Assembly: GCF_012034205.1 (NCBI RefSeq)
Contig: NZ_JAATEM010000034.1
Span: forward strand, 1-64,000
Direction: 5' to 3'
DNA: 64,000 nucleotides
Source of the DNA: Streptomyces composti
Lineage (GTDB): Bacteria; Actinomycetota; Actinomycetes; Streptomycetales; Streptomycetaceae
A program made the position numbers and the translations under genes. Under the pieces are notes generated by a model. The model was not told the DNA's origin, made no database searches, and saw only the letters and a program-made list of their open reading frames with translations. Positions within the stretch are counted from its first letter, which is position 1, and every line of letters starts with the position of its first letter. Positions 18,401 to 26,257 of this stretch are shown one piece after another.

Positions 18401-18812
18401 CTACCGGCTGACCACATCGGTGAAACGCAGCGTCAAGGTCGCCGCCGCCTCCACCCGTATCGACGCGAGCTGGACCTTCCGCTCGAAGAAGCCCGCGGAC
18501 CTCGCCCAGCTCCCCGCCTCCACGGTCCGCTTCCAGGCGGCCACGGGCCTCGACAGCAGGGTCCCGGCCGGCAGGAAGACGACCTTCCCGGTCAAGGTCG
18601 AGGGCTCCGCCCGCGGCAAGAACCTCAAGTCCCTCTCCGTCCATGTCTCCTACGACTACGGCAAGACCTGGAAGAAGATCCCGGTGAAGAAGGGCAGGAT
18701 CACCGTGAAGAACCCGGCCAAGGGCAAGGCCGTCTCCTTCCACGCCAAGATCACCGACAAGAGGAACAACAAGTCCACGATCTCGATCTACAACGCGTAC
18801 TACGGCAAGTAG
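15468..18812 (+). CDS. Large secreted S8 (subtilisin-like) serine peptidase
   Basis: The 1114-residue protein has a Sec signal peptide (AAATAAAVALLVGMAGPASA), a propeptide region, and a peptidase S8 domain near residues 225–510. The catalytic triad is visible as Asp in IAVLDTGVDAKHPDL, His in GHGTHVASIAAG and Ser in GTSMATPHVAGAA, with NSG (AAGNSGPES) as oxyanion asparagine. The remaining 600 residues are beta-rich modules without a recognised name, as in other long Streptomyces subtilases. GTG 15468 has AGGGGGA upstream; GTG 15480 is an alternative. It probably serves extracellular protein breakdown. Confidence 0.93.
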   Translation: MRRQVNRPRAAATAAAVALLVGMAGPASATGPADGAGEAQRRAGAQRQGAVSTGVVKHRVTLITGDRVAVDAKGRVVGVERAEGRERIPVQIRRVGGHTYVMPTDVVRLVLSGKLDRRLFDVTELTRAAVRGAHKRGLKVIVGYKGGARSAKAEVRDAGTLRRTLKTLNADAVQTPHRDTSELWKAVTDGDRTASGIDRVWLDGVRKAHLDTSVGQIGTPKAWSAGYDGKGVKIAVLDTGVDAKHPDLKNKVIAARNFTSSPNAGDKVGHGTHVASIAAGSGARSGGRYKGVAPGAKILNGKVLDDDGFGDDSEILAGMEWAVQQGADVINMSLGGPDSPDIDPLEAAVDRLTAEKGVLFAVAAGNSGPESLGSPGTADAALTVGAVDGKDRLADFSSTGPRLGDGAAKPDVTAPGVDITAASARGNAIAREEGEKPAGYMTISGTSMATPHVAGAAAILKQQHPQWRATELKAALVASAKGGRYTPFQQGTGRVQIDKAVRQTVVAEPVSLGFGVQQWPHTDDRPVTKKLTYRNSGTKDVTLKLTASATGPKGKAAPAGFFRLGAKTLKVPAGGEASVGLTVNTRLGGKLDGAYAAVVSATGGGQSVRTAAHVMREVESYDVTFRHIGRDGRAPADHFTSLFGYAGLGHGRQFQVPPTEKGTTTLRLPKGTYALDSVIKKDPETAGRGLDWTIQPKLAVTRKTTVTIDARKTRAADITVPDAKAKPRSASISYVLHAGDGGLINGYDAASFAELRLAHLGPQVTGLTQTWSGHWTKDASADYIVAASARVKKIQGHKVKHYKAGELATVKHRLGAPTAGKTGAVTAFGEFADDWVVGGGVEQKLPATRTQYLSTSDKVRWAFAFQQYSGARDDEGYPVPDAEYSETELRTLKPAKKYTKTFNTAVFGPRLNADSGLFREDNTIYGRLPLFADGQGHFGQSQVTSATTTLYRNGKKVGSTDDPLFGEAAFTVPSGDAAYRLTTSVKRSVKVAAASTRIDASWTFRSKKPADLAQLPASTVRFQAATGLDSRVPAGRKTTFPVKVEGSARGKNLKSLSVHVSYDYGKTWKKIPVKKGRITVKNPAKGKAVSFHAKITDKRNNKSTISIYNAYYGK

Positions 18813-18838
18813 CCCTGCTGCTGGGGTCACTTGACCAC

Positions 18839-18875
18839 GCGGCCCTCCCGGCGGCTCGTCCCCCGGGAGGGCCGC
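18839..18875. terminator. Hairpin after the subtilase gene
   Basis: Arms GCGGCCCTCCCGG (18839–18851) and its complement (18863–18875) form a perfect 13-bp stem. It lies between the subtilase stop and the convergent ATPase remnant and can terminate transcription from both sides. Confidence 0.75.
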
Positions 18876-18910
18876 TGCGCGCGTGCGGGGGAGGGGCGAC
18901 CGGCGATCCT

Positions 18911-19192
18911 TCACAGAGAGGGTGGTCCCAACTCGCACCAGACCGTCTTCCGGTCCGTCCCCTGGTCCACGCCCCAGCGGAGCGCCGTCGCGCCGACCAG
19001 GGCGAGGCCGCGGCCGGACTCGTCCGTGGCGGTGGCTGCTGTCAGGACGGGCAGTGTGCGCGGGTCCGGGTCGGTGACCTCCACACGGGTGTGGCCGGTG
19101 ACCGTGGGGGCGACGCGGACGGTGACGCGAGTGCCCTCGCCGAGGTCGTCGATGACGTTGGTCAGCAGCTCGGTGTACAGCGGCGACACCAT
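18911..19192 (-). pseudogene. Truncated RsbW-like ATP-binding protein
   Basis: A 93-residue minus-strand frame starting at ATG 19192 keeps the second half of a HATPase_c domain. It has the N-box ELLTNVIDD and a glycine-rich part with DESGRGLALVGATALRWGV, ending DRKTVWCELGPPSL. Streptomyces has many such single-domain ATP-binding proteins of about 140 residues, usually divergent from a Scr1-type regulator and DUF397 gene. Here the first 40–50 residues, which should precede the N-box, are missing, and the sequence runs straight into the remnant of the regulator. A deletion across the divergent promoter region explains this. Confidence 0.7.
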
Positions 19193-19337
19193 CGACGATC
19201 CAGCTCTCGTACGGCAGTACCGCAAGTCGTACGATCGCCTCAGGGCCGTCGCGCTGTCACCGGAGGCGTCCCCGGCCAGGATCAAGGCTGCGGCAGAGGA
19301 TTGCCGACATGGCGAGCAACCGGATCGACCTGAGTGA
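19191..19337 (+). pseudogene. C-terminal remnant of a Scr1-family regulator
   Basis: The plus-strand frame from about 19191 reads DDPALVRQYRKSYDRLRAVALSPEAS, closely resembling the end of the long HTH-XRE/DUF5753 regulators that partner DUF397 proteins in Streptomyces. The normal 230 or so upstream residues, including the helix-turn-helix, are absent; the sequence before 19191 is the antisense strand of the ATPase remnant. It ends just inside the DUF397 start, the usual overlap for this pair. Confidence 0.65.
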
Positions 19338-19586
19338 AGCGCTCTGGAGCAAGAGCAGCCACAGCAACGGCGACGGCGGGGATTGCGTGGAGATCGCCAG
19401 TGACTTTCCCGGCGCCGCCTCTGGCGCAAGTCGAGCTACAGCAACGGAAACGGGGGTGACTGCCTCGAGGTGGCCGACGGAGTCCCCGGTGTCGTCCCCG
19501 TGCGGGATTCCAAGGTCGCCGACGGGCCCGTGCTGATGCTCTCCGCCCGCGCCTGGGGGCCCTTCGTCGAGGGGCTCAAGGGATAG
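19309..19586 (+). pseudogene. Out-of-frame fusion of two DUF397 proteins
   Basis: ATG 19309 opens a normal DUF397 start (SEALWSKSSHSNGDGGDCVEIA). Near 19419 the family sequence restarts in another frame (LWRKSSYSNGNGGDCLEVAD) and continues to a normal end (SARAWGPFVEGLKG, stop at 19584–19586). The two halves differ by two bases of frame. The simplest reading is recombination or deletion between two tandem DUF397 genes, leaving a broken hybrid. Translation from the ATG would leave the family and end near 19536. Confidence 0.75.
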
Positions 19587-20212
19587 CGTGCGCATCCCGG
19601 CGGCGTCGGATCGAACCCCTCAACGGCCGCCGCGTTCACATCTCGCTGCTCTGATCCGTCATACCGGCGAGCGACGCACTCCGCGCGCTCGGCGGACCCG
19701 GCCCGAGGAGCGGTCATGACAGCAACCATGGGACCTCCGGCCGGTCTGGTCGCGGACATGGCGAGGCCCCGGCTGTACGACCAGCGTTCACTGGCCGTCC
19801 CCTGTGCCGGGGCGCTGGGCCGGCGCCCGCGCCCCGCCCTGCCGCTCCCGCTGCCGGGCAAAGGGGGCCGCGCCCACCGGGCGGGGCCGACCTGACGCCG
19901 GACGGCGCGCTGCTGGGCGAGCGGACCTGGGAGGACTTCGTGGTCGAGCGGTCGCCGGGACCGGTTCGGTCACTTCGACCGGCTCAGCTTCCGGGACCGG
20001 CTCGTCCGCCTCAGCCCGTTGAGGCACCGCGTCAGGGCCGAACCGCCTCGGGCACCGCTCAGGGCTCGGTTGCCCGGTCACCCCGGCCGGTTCGCTCGCC
20101 GTTCGGGCTCGGCCGACCGCTTCCCACTCGCCCGGTCCGGCCGCGGAGAAACAGCCCTCTGGGAGGTGACCGGCAGCCGCCGGGTGGGCCGGAGCCGGGC
20201 AGGTCCGGCCGG
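19587..20212. other. Gene-poor stretch, probably degraded
   Basis: These 626 bases contain only open frames of low complexity (Pro/Arg/Ala-rich) on both strands, without start signals or family resemblance. It follows the decayed ATPase/regulator/DUF397 locus, so it may be more remnant DNA. No RNA gene or repeat array was found. Confidence 0.5.
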
Positions 20213-20674
20213 TCAGACTCCTGCCCGCTCCACCGAGGCGGCGATGTCGTCCAGGTCCTTGGCGATCGCCTTGCGCACCGCGCCCGCGCCGAACCTGCCG
20301 AGCAGCCGGGCCAGCAGGTTCGGGCGGCCGGTCGGTGTGCCCGTGAAGGTCATGCGGACCGTGGTGGCCGAGGAGCCGTCCGGGCGCAGGTCCCACTCGG
20401 AGACGTAGCGCATGCCGTGGGACTCGGCCTCCACCACGTAGCGCTGGGCCGGAGTGCAGGCCGTGACCCACATCTCCTCGGTGGCCTCCTTGCCCATCAT
20501 GCGCCGGGTCTCCCGCCAGCGCGTGCCGACGCCGAAGGGCCCCGGGGTGAGCACCTCCACCTTGGTGACGCCCTTGAGCGTGCGTTCCATGCCCTTGAGG
20601 TTGGTCAAGGCCTCCCACACCCGCTGCGGGGGTGCGGCCATCCGCCGTTCGACGGCGACGCTGCTGCCGGTCAT
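20213..20674 (-). CDS. SRPBCC-fold lipid/ligand-binding family protein
   Basis: The 153-residue protein matches the polyketide cyclase/dehydrase-like START (SRPBCC) fold: an N-terminal strand and SPEKVWE-like motif (VERRMAAPPQRVWEALTNLKGMERTLKG), middle strands with GVGTRWRETRRMMGKEATEEMWV, and a long C-terminal helix with KAIAKDLDDIAASVE. Members bind hydrophobic ligands; no catalytic residues can be assigned. ATG 20674 is used; ATG 20683 is equally possible. It shares the minus strand with the next gene but is separated by 125 bases. Housekeeping role unknown. Confidence 0.8.
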   Translation of the reverse strand: MTGSSVAVERRMAAPPQRVWEALTNLKGMERTLKGVTKVEVLTPGPFGVGTRWRETRRMMGKEATEEMWVTACTPAQRYVVEAESHGMRYVSEWDLRPDGSSATTVRMTFTGTPTGRPNLLARLLGRFGAGAVRKAIAKDLDDIAASVERAGV

Positions 20675-20799
20675 GGAACCCATCAAAGCACCGGCCGCTG
20701 ACAACGGCCCGGCGGCGGACAGCGGGGGACTCGGCGAGCGGCCCGGCGGATGGACGGGTACGTCGGCGGGCGAGCTGTCCGGGCAGGTCGCCGGAGCCG

Positions 20800-21918
20800 T
20801 CAGTGGGGGAGGGTCGCCGGGCTGCCGCCGTTCGCCTCGTACCCGGCCACCGCCAGGGCCCGGTACACCGCGAACTCGGCGGCCGGGTCCTGGGACAGCG
20901 TCCACGGCAGGGCGCCGACGTGGCCGTCGACGTGTATCAGCTGGCTCATCGCCTCGGCCCAGCGCTCACTGCGCACCAGGAAGAAGACCAGCATGTGCCG
21001 CACATGCGCCAGCATCGGATCGTCGGGCCGGGCCGAGTGCACCGCGTGCAGCGCGCCGTGGATCGCCTTGGTCACGACCTCGCTCTGGTAGAAGCCGCTG
21101 ACCAGGTTCACCTCGGGCAGGTGCTCGAACACCGCGAACAACGGCATCGCCGCCAGCAGCGAACCCTCCGGGGCCCGCGCCGCCGCGGACTCCGCGAACG
21201 AGTAGGCCAGCTGCTTCGAGCCGTGCCACTTCTCGCACCAGTAGTGCAGGGCGGCCAGGTGGGCACCCATGTGGTTCGGCGCGCGGTCCAGGATCTTCAG
21301 CCAGAGCTGCTCGAAGTCCTTGTGCTCGTAGCCCAGTCCGCGGGCCACCGAGAGCTCGACGATGTACGGGATCGGATCGCCCGGCGCCAGCAGCGCCGCC
21401 TCACCGCACGCCGCCTTGGCCTCCTCCATGATGATCCGGAACTCGTCCGTCCCGGGTGCCGCCGTGCGCCACGCCTGCTGCACCAGGAACTCGGCGTGCA
21501 CGGCCGCTCCGCCCGCGTCCTTGGGCGCCTCGGCCCGCCAGGCGCGCAGCCACTGCCCGCCCGGCGCCCCGTCCGCCCCGCCCGGCCGCTGCTGGAGCTC
21601 CAGCGAGGCGGCGCCGGCGAAGGCCTGCACACGCTGCCAGCGCAGCTCGCCCTCCGCCTCGGTGCCCGCCAGCAGCTGCTGGGCCGCGCGGTAGTCCTGC
21701 GTGCGCTGCACCACGTCCAGGACGTCCAGCAGGTCCTGGTCGGGGCCGGGCAGCCGGATGTCCAGCTCCTCGGTGGGGATGAAGCCGTAGTTCGCGGGGT
21801 CTGCCGCGTCCGGGTGGTCGGGGGTGACCAGACCGACCGCGCCGCGCCGGCGACGCAGCACGGGAAGCAGCACGAAGCTGAGCATGACCAGCGCGATCAG
21901 CACCCACAGAATTTCCAT
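20800..21918 (-). CDS. Membrane-anchored helical-repeat hypothetical protein
   Basis: The 372-residue product has one N-terminal transmembrane helix (MEILWVLIALVMLSFVLLPVL) followed by basic residues, so the rest is cytoplasmic. The soluble part is alpha-helical with TPR-like character (for example AAQQLLAGTEAEGELRWQRV and repeated Trp/Leu/Ala heptads), suggesting a protein-interaction scaffold. No catalytic motif is present. Length and composition look like a conserved Streptomyces hypothetical protein. The strand agrees with the SRPBCC gene; metB is divergent. Confidence 0.75.
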   Translation of the reverse strand: MEILWVLIALVMLSFVLLPVLRRRRGAVGLVTPDHPDAADPANYGFIPTEELDIRLPGPDQDLLDVLDVVQRTQDYRAAQQLLAGTEAEGELRWQRVQAFAGAASLELQQRPGGADGAPGGQWLRAWRAEAPKDAGGAAVHAEFLVQQAWRTAAPGTDEFRIIMEEAKAACGEAALLAPGDPIPYIVELSVARGLGYEHKDFEQLWLKILDRAPNHMGAHLAALHYWCEKWHGSKQLAYSFAESAAARAPEGSLLAAMPLFAVFEHLPEVNLVSGFYQSEVVTKAIHGALHAVHSARPDDPMLAHVRHMLVFFLVRSERWAEAMSQLIHVDGHVGALPWTLSQDPAAEFAVYRALAVAGYEANGGSPATLPH

Positions 21919-22138
21919 GCCTCAAGCGAACCAGACCGCGTCCACACTTGGCCAACGTGGGTGCCGGACCTGTGGAAAACTCCCTCCCCGGCCCGGTGCG
22001 GCGCGCCCGGCAGCCGCCCGCCGTGACACCCGCGCCGCCCGGCGGCCGGCCCGGCCTCCTCGCGCCCGGCACCGCCCCGGCCCCCGCCCCGGGGCCGATC
22101 CGGGCGCCTGCCCCGTCGGCGCACTACCCTCGGACCCC

Positions 22139-23296
22139 ATGAGCGACAGGCACATCAGTCAGCACTTCGAGACGCTCGCGATCCACGCGGGCAACACCGC
22201 CGACCCCCTGACGGGCGCGGTCGTCCCGCCGATCTACCAGGTGTCCACCTACAAGCAGGACGGCGTCGGCGGCCTGCGCGGCGGCTACGAGTACAGCCGC
22301 AGCGCCAACCCGACCCGTACCGCGCTGGAGGAGAACCTCGCCGCCCTCGAGGGCGGCCGCCGCGGCCTTGCGTTCGCGTCCGGACTGGCGGCCGAGGACT
22401 GCCTGTTGCGTACGCTGCTCAGCCCGGGTGACCACGTGGTGATCCCCGACGACGCCTACGGCGGCACGTTCCGTCTCTTCGCGAAGGTGGTCGCCCGCTG
22501 GGGCGTGGAGTGGTCGGTGGCCGACACCTCGGACCCGGCCGCCGTGCGCGCGGCGCTCACCCCCAGGACCAGGATCGTGTGGGTGGAGACCCCGTCCAAC
22601 CCGCTGCTCGGCATCACCGACATCGCGGCGGTCGCCCAGATCGCCCGGGACGCGGGCGCCCGCCTCGTCGTCGACAACACCTTCGCCACGCCCTATCTGC
22701 AGCAGCCGCTGTCGCTCGGTGCGGACGTCGTCGTGCACTCCCTGACCAAGTACATGGGCGGACACTCCGACGTGGTCGGCGGTGCGCTGATCACGGCAGA
22801 CGCGGAGCTGGGCGAGGAGCTGGCCTTCCACCAGAACGCGATGGGCGCGGTCGCCGGGCCGTTCGACTCCTGGCTGGTGCTGCGCGGCACCAAGACGCTG
22901 TCGGTGCGCATGGACCGGCACAGCGAGAACGCCGCCAGGGTCGCCGAGATGCTCACCCGGCACCCGCGGGTGACCAGCGTGCTGTACCCGGGGCTGCCCG
23001 ACCACCCCGGTCACGAGGTCGCCGCCAAGCAGATGCGGTCCTTCGGGGGCATGGTCTCCTTCCGCGTGGAGGGCGGCGAGGAGGCGGCCGTCGAGGTCTG
23101 CAACCGGGCCCGGGTCTTCACCCTCGGCGAGTCGCTGGGCGGTGTGGAGTCGCTGATCGAGCACCCCGGCCGGATGACGCACGCCTCCGCGGCCGGCTCG
23201 GCGCTGGAGGTGCCGGCCGACCTGGTGCGGCTGTCCGTGGGCATCGAGAACGTCGACGACCTGCTCGAGGACCTGCAGCAGGCGCTGGGCAAGTAG
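22139..23296 (+). CDS. metB: Cystathionine gamma-synthase (PLP enzyme)
   Basis: A 385-residue Cys/Met metabolism PLP enzyme. It likely joins O-succinyl- or O-acetyl-homoserine with cysteine to give cystathionine in methionine synthesis. Visible motifs are YEYSRSANPTRTALEENLAALEGG (cofactor phosphate and substrate region), DNTFATPYLQQPL and the Schiff-base lysine in HSLTKYMGGHSDVVGG. The C-terminal SLGGVESLIEHP segment is standard. Cystathionine gamma-lyase activity cannot be excluded from sequence alone. ATG 22139 gives the family length. Confidence 0.92.
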   Translation: MSDRHISQHFETLAIHAGNTADPLTGAVVPPIYQVSTYKQDGVGGLRGGYEYSRSANPTRTALEENLAALEGGRRGLAFASGLAAEDCLLRTLLSPGDHVVIPDDAYGGTFRLFAKVVARWGVEWSVADTSDPAAVRAALTPRTRIVWVETPSNPLLGITDIAAVAQIARDAGARLVVDNTFATPYLQQPLSLGADVVVHSLTKYMGGHSDVVGGALITADAELGEELAFHQNAMGAVAGPFDSWLVLRGTKTLSVRMDRHSENAARVAEMLTRHPRVTSVLYPGLPDHPGHEVAAKQMRSFGGMVSFRVEGGEEAAVEVCNRARVFTLGESLGGVESLIEHPGRMTHASAAGSALEVPADLVRLSVGIENVDDLLEDLQQALGK

Positions 23297-23327
23297 CGCC
23301 CGGCTCACCGGGCGGGCTGCGCCCGGC

Positions 23328-23579
23328 TCACCAGCCGGTGAGGGGTGGGGTCGTCTCCGACGGCGGCTCCACCCACGGCTGCACGGTGGCGGCCCACACC
23401 GTGAAGGCCACGGCCGCCGCGAGCAGCAGCACCCACATCACCCACCGCGCGACGGTGCGGCGGCGCAGCACGCGCGCCCCGAGCCGCACAGCCTCGGTGT
23501 GCAGACCGGGCGGCACGGCGGCCGGCGAGTCCTCCTCCAGCATCCGGCGCACCAGCGCCTCACGGCTGCCCCGGCTCAT
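23328..23579 (-). CDS. Small single-pass membrane protein, possible anti-sigma partner
   Basis: The 83-residue protein has a soluble N-terminal helix region (MSRGSREALVRRMLEE…), an arginine cluster and one transmembrane helix (WVMWVLLLAAAVAFTVWAA), then a short outside tail. Its ATG overlaps the stop of the upstream sigma-like gene (ATGA), so the two are translationally coupled. The pairing and topology suggest an anti-sigma-like regulator, but no zinc-binding HxxxCxxC motif is present, so this is inference. Confidence 0.75.
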   Translation of the reverse strand: MSRGSREALVRRMLEEDSPAAVPPGLHTEAVRLGARVLRRRTVARWVMWVLLLAAAVAFTVWAATVQPWVEPPSETTPPLTGW

Positions 23580-24082
23580 GACGACACCGCCTTCACACCC
23601 CCGACCGCCGGGGCGGGTCCCGGCGGCGGGCGCAGGACCGCGGTGATCGCGCGCAGGCAGATGGCCCGCACCCGCTCCGTGGACAGGCCCAGCAGCGCCG
23701 CCGTCTGCTCCTCGGCGACCCCTTCGTAGAGCCGCAGCACCAGGACGAGCCGTTCCTGCGGGCTGAGCCGGGCGAGCGGGCCCGACGGGTCCGTACGGGG
23801 ATGCAGCAGGCCGCCGAGCTGATGCCGCCAGGCGTGGTGCGCGAAGCGGGTGGCCAGATGGCGGCGGGCACGGTCGTAGGGGTCCTCGCCGCGCAGCCGG
23901 TTCCAGTCGGCGTACGTCTGCGCCAGCGCGTGGATGAGCAGGCGCCGTGCGCGGGGGTTGTCCCCGGGCGTCTCCGCGGTGAGCAGCGTGGCGGCGTGCA
24001 GCAGCCGCCCGCCCGCACCCGCGACGAACGCCTCGAACTCGCGGCCCCGGCGGGCCTCCTGGGACACCTGCCCGTGTCGCAC
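23576..24082 (-). CDS. Sigma-70 region 4-like protein (ECF-type)
   Basis: The 168-residue protein resembles SigE-family ECF sigma factors of Streptomyces. The C-terminal part has a clear region 4 helix-turn-helix: LSPQERLVLVLRLYEGVAEEQTAALLGLSTERVRAI. The N-terminal part (FEAFVAGAGGRLLHAATLLTA…) fits region 2 of that family, though the promoter-melting positions are poorly kept. GTG 24082 begins the protein. It is coupled by ATGA to the small membrane protein, forming a two-gene operon. Target promoters are unknown. Confidence 0.78.
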   Translation of the reverse strand: MRHGQVSQEARRGREFEAFVAGAGGRLLHAATLLTAETPGDNPRARRLLIHALAQTYADWNRLRGEDPYDRARRHLATRFAHHAWRHQLGGLLHPRTDPSGPLARLSPQERLVLVLRLYEGVAEEQTAALLGLSTERVRAICLRAITAVLRPPPGPAPAVGGVKAVSS

Positions 24083-24202
24083 CGTGCCTCCCGCACATGG
24101 GGACCCGGTCTCATATCAGCCAGCCGGGCCCGCCGGGGTCAAGGGGTGCGCGTGCCCGGCGTACGGGTCCGGTTCGGGAGGTGTGCCGGAGCGCGGTCCG
24201 GC

Positions 24203-24727
24203 TCAGGAGTCCTGCCGGGTCTCCGGTGCCGGGACCCCCTGTGCCGACATCCGCGCGGACAGGGCCGCGTTGAAGCGGGTCAGGAGCGTGCAGAAGGACT
24301 CGCGCTCCTGAGGGCTCCAGTCGTGGGTGAGCTCGGCCATCAGCCGGCGGCGGGAGGCGCGCACCTCCTCCAGACGTGTCTGGCCGCGCGGGGACAGCTG
24401 AAGGACGACCGCGCGGCCGTCCTCCGGGTGCGAGGTGCGCTTGACCAGACCGGTGTCCACCAGCGGGGCGACCTGCCGGGTGACCGTGGAGGAGTCGATG
24501 CCCATGCTCGCGGCGAGCGCCTTGACCCCCATCGGGCCCTCTTTGTCGAGACGGTTGAGCAGCAGGTAGGCGGCGCGGTCCATGGAATTGCGCACCTGCC
24601 CGACCCCGCCGAGCCGGGTCTGTTCGGCGCGGCGGGCGAACAACGCCACCTCGTGCTGGAGGGTGTCGAGGAGACCGTTGTCACCGACGCTCGTCATGTC
24701 CATCGACATTTCAGGTGTAGTGGGCAT
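24203..24727 (-). CDS. MarR-family transcriptional regulator
   Basis: The 174-residue protein has a winged helix-turn-helix (residues about 75–120, MGVKALAASMGIDSSTVTRQVAPLVDTGLVKRTSHPEDGRAVVLQLS) with the arginine-containing wing DGRAV, flanked by the dimerisation helices typical of MarR proteins. Such proteins usually repress neighbouring efflux or catabolic genes and release DNA on binding small aromatic ligands. ATG 24727 is used; the internal ATGs 18–27 bases further in are possible starts. It is divergent from ilvA across 143 bases; no proven target. Confidence 0.85.
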   Translation of the reverse strand: MPTTPEMSMDMTSVGDNGLLDTLQHEVALFARRAEQTRLGGVGQVRNSMDRAAYLLLNRLDKEGPMGVKALAASMGIDSSTVTRQVAPLVDTGLVKRTSHPEDGRAVVLQLSPRGQTRLEEVRASRRRLMAELTHDWSPQERESFCTLLTRFNAALSARMSAQGVPAPETRQDS

Positions 24728-24870
24728 GGCCGGGGGCTCACTTCGTGAAGGCTGCTGATTGGGGGACAGAGTACGCGGCCGGAGGGCGGGCCGTACCGGC
24801 GCTGCGCAAAGCCACGTCCGCCAGATGGTCACACCGGTCGCCCGCGCCCGTGAACTGAGATGCTGGTGTC

Positions 24871-26100
24871 ATGAGCTACGGCGCAACTGACTCCTTGCGG
24901 ACCGTCACTCTCGACGATGTGCGAGGTGCGCAGAAGATGCTCTCCGGCGTGGCGCGGACGACCGCGATGGAGGGAAGCAGGCAGCTGTCCCGGCTGGTGG
25001 GTGCCCCGGTGCACCTGAAGTGCGAGAACCTCCAGCGCACCGGCTCGTTCAAGTTGCGCGGCGCCTATGTGCGGATCGCCGGCCTGCTGCCCGAGGAGCG
25101 TGCGGCCGGTGTGGTGGCGGCCAGCGCCGGCAATCACGCGCAGGGCGTGGCGCTGGCGTCCTCGCTGCTCGGGGTGCGTTCCACGGTGTTCATGCCGAAG
25201 GGCGCCCCGCTGCCGAAGATCAGCGCCACCCGGGAGTACGGCGCCGAGGTCCGCCTGCACGGGCAGGTGGTCGACGAGACGCTCGCCGCCGCCACGGAGT
25301 ACGCCCGGGAGACGGGCGCGGTGTTCATCCACCCGTTCGACCACCCCGACGTCATCGCGGGCCAGGGCACGGTCGGCCTGGAGATCCTGGAACAGTGCCC
25401 GGAGGTGCGCACCATCGTCGTGGGGATCGGCGGCGGGGGTCTGATCGCGGGGATCGCGGTCGCCGTGAAGGCGCTGCGGCCCGACGTGCGGATCGTGGGG
25501 GTGCAGGCGGAGGGCGCTGCGGCCTATCCGCCCTCGCTGGCGGCCGGGCGTCCGGTGTCGGTGGACAACCCGTCCACCATGGCCGACGGGATCAAGGTGG
25601 GGCGGCCGGGGGACGTGCCGTTCGGGATCGTCGGGGAGCTGGTCGACGAGGTCTTGACGGTGAGCGAGGACGAGCTGTCCACCGCGCTGCTGCTGTGCCT
25701 GGAACGGGCCAAGCTGGTCGTGGAGCCGGCCGGGGCCAGCCCGGTGGCGGCGCTGCTGAGCCGGCCCGGCGCCTTCGAGGGTCCGGTGGTGGCGGTGCTG
25801 TCCGGGGGGAACGTGGACCCGGTGCTGATGGAGCGGGTGCTGCGGCACGGCATGGCCGCGCAGGGCCGCTACCTGGCCGTCCGGCTGCGGCTGACGGACC
25901 GGCCGGGTGCGCTGGCGACGCTTCTCGGGGTGTTGTCAGTGGTGGACGCTAACGTCCTCGATGTGAGCCACGTGCGGACGGACCCACGGCTGGGGCTCAC
26001 GGAGGCGGAGGTCGAGCTGCATCTGGAGACGAAGGGCCCGGCGCACTGCGCCGAGGTCAACCAGGCCCTGCGCGAGGCGGGCTACACCGTCATCAGCTGA
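24871..26100 (+). CDS. ilvA: Threonine dehydratase (PLP, with C-terminal ACT domain)
   Basis: The 409-residue enzyme deaminates L-threonine to 2-oxobutyrate, feeding isoleucine synthesis or catabolism. The Schiff-base lysine lies in RTGSFKLRGAYVRI, the substrate loop is ASAGNHAQGVA, and the phosphate-binding GIGGGGLIAG loop follows. A single ACT-like domain covers about residues 330–409 (LAVRLRLTDRPGALATLLGVLS). This one-ACT layout is typical of the actinobacterial catabolic-type threonine ammonia-lyase rather than of classical feedback-inhibited IlvA. The 3' end is followed by degenerate copies of its own last codons (see repeat at 26074). Confidence 0.9.
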   Translation: MSYGATDSLRTVTLDDVRGAQKMLSGVARTTAMEGSRQLSRLVGAPVHLKCENLQRTGSFKLRGAYVRIAGLLPEERAAGVVAASAGNHAQGVALASSLLGVRSTVFMPKGAPLPKISATREYGAEVRLHGQVVDETLAAATEYARETGAVFIHPFDHPDVIAGQGTVGLEILEQCPEVRTIVVGIGGGGLIAGIAVAVKALRPDVRIVGVQAEGAAAYPPSLAAGRPVSVDNPSTMADGIKVGRPGDVPFGIVGELVDEVLTVSEDELSTALLLCLERAKLVVEPAGASPVAALLSRPGAFEGPVVAVLSGGNVDPVLMERVLRHGMAAQGRYLAVRLRLTDRPGALATLLGVLSVVDANVLDVSHVRTDPRLGLTEAEVELHLETKGPAHCAEVNQALREAGYTVIS

Positions 26101-26170
26101 GGCGGGCTACCCCGTGGCCGAGGCGGGCACCCCGTCGTCGGCCGGGGCCGGCTACCCCGTCGTCGGCTGA
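26074..26170 (+). repeat. Degenerate tandem copies of the ilvA 3' end
   Basis: The last 27 coding bases of ilvA (26074–26100, starting GAGGCGGGCTACACCGTC and ending TGA) are followed by three imperfect copies starting near 26099, 26120 and 26144. The last again ends in GTCGGCTGA at 26170. The pattern points to tandem duplication of the gene's 3' end with later drift. The copies lie beyond the stop and are not translated. Confidence 0.75.
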
Positions 26171-26228
26171 GGTCGCCGGGCCCAGGGCTGTCGCGGCACT
26201 CGTGAGAGAGCTCCTTTGAGCAAGCGCA

Positions 26229-26257
26229 TTGAGAAACGCGATACATCGCGTTATGGT
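26229..26257 (+). promoter_or_regulatory. Promoter with operator in the spacer, upstream of the ABC exporter
   Basis: A -35 element TTGAGA (26229–26234) and -10 element TATGGT (26252–26257) are 17 bases apart. The spacer is filled by the dyad AACGCGATACATCGCGTT (26235–26252; eight-base perfect arms around two bases). An operator between -35 and -10 is the classic place for a TetR/PadR-type repressor. No repressor gene adjoins, so it must act from elsewhere. Transcription would start near 26264, leaving a leader of roughly 118 bases. Confidence 0.7.

Noticed and set aside
19788..20618. Long minus-strand frame left of the SRPBCC gene
   Set aside because: Pro/Arg-rich composition, no start signal, and it overlaps the SRPBCC gene in another frame.
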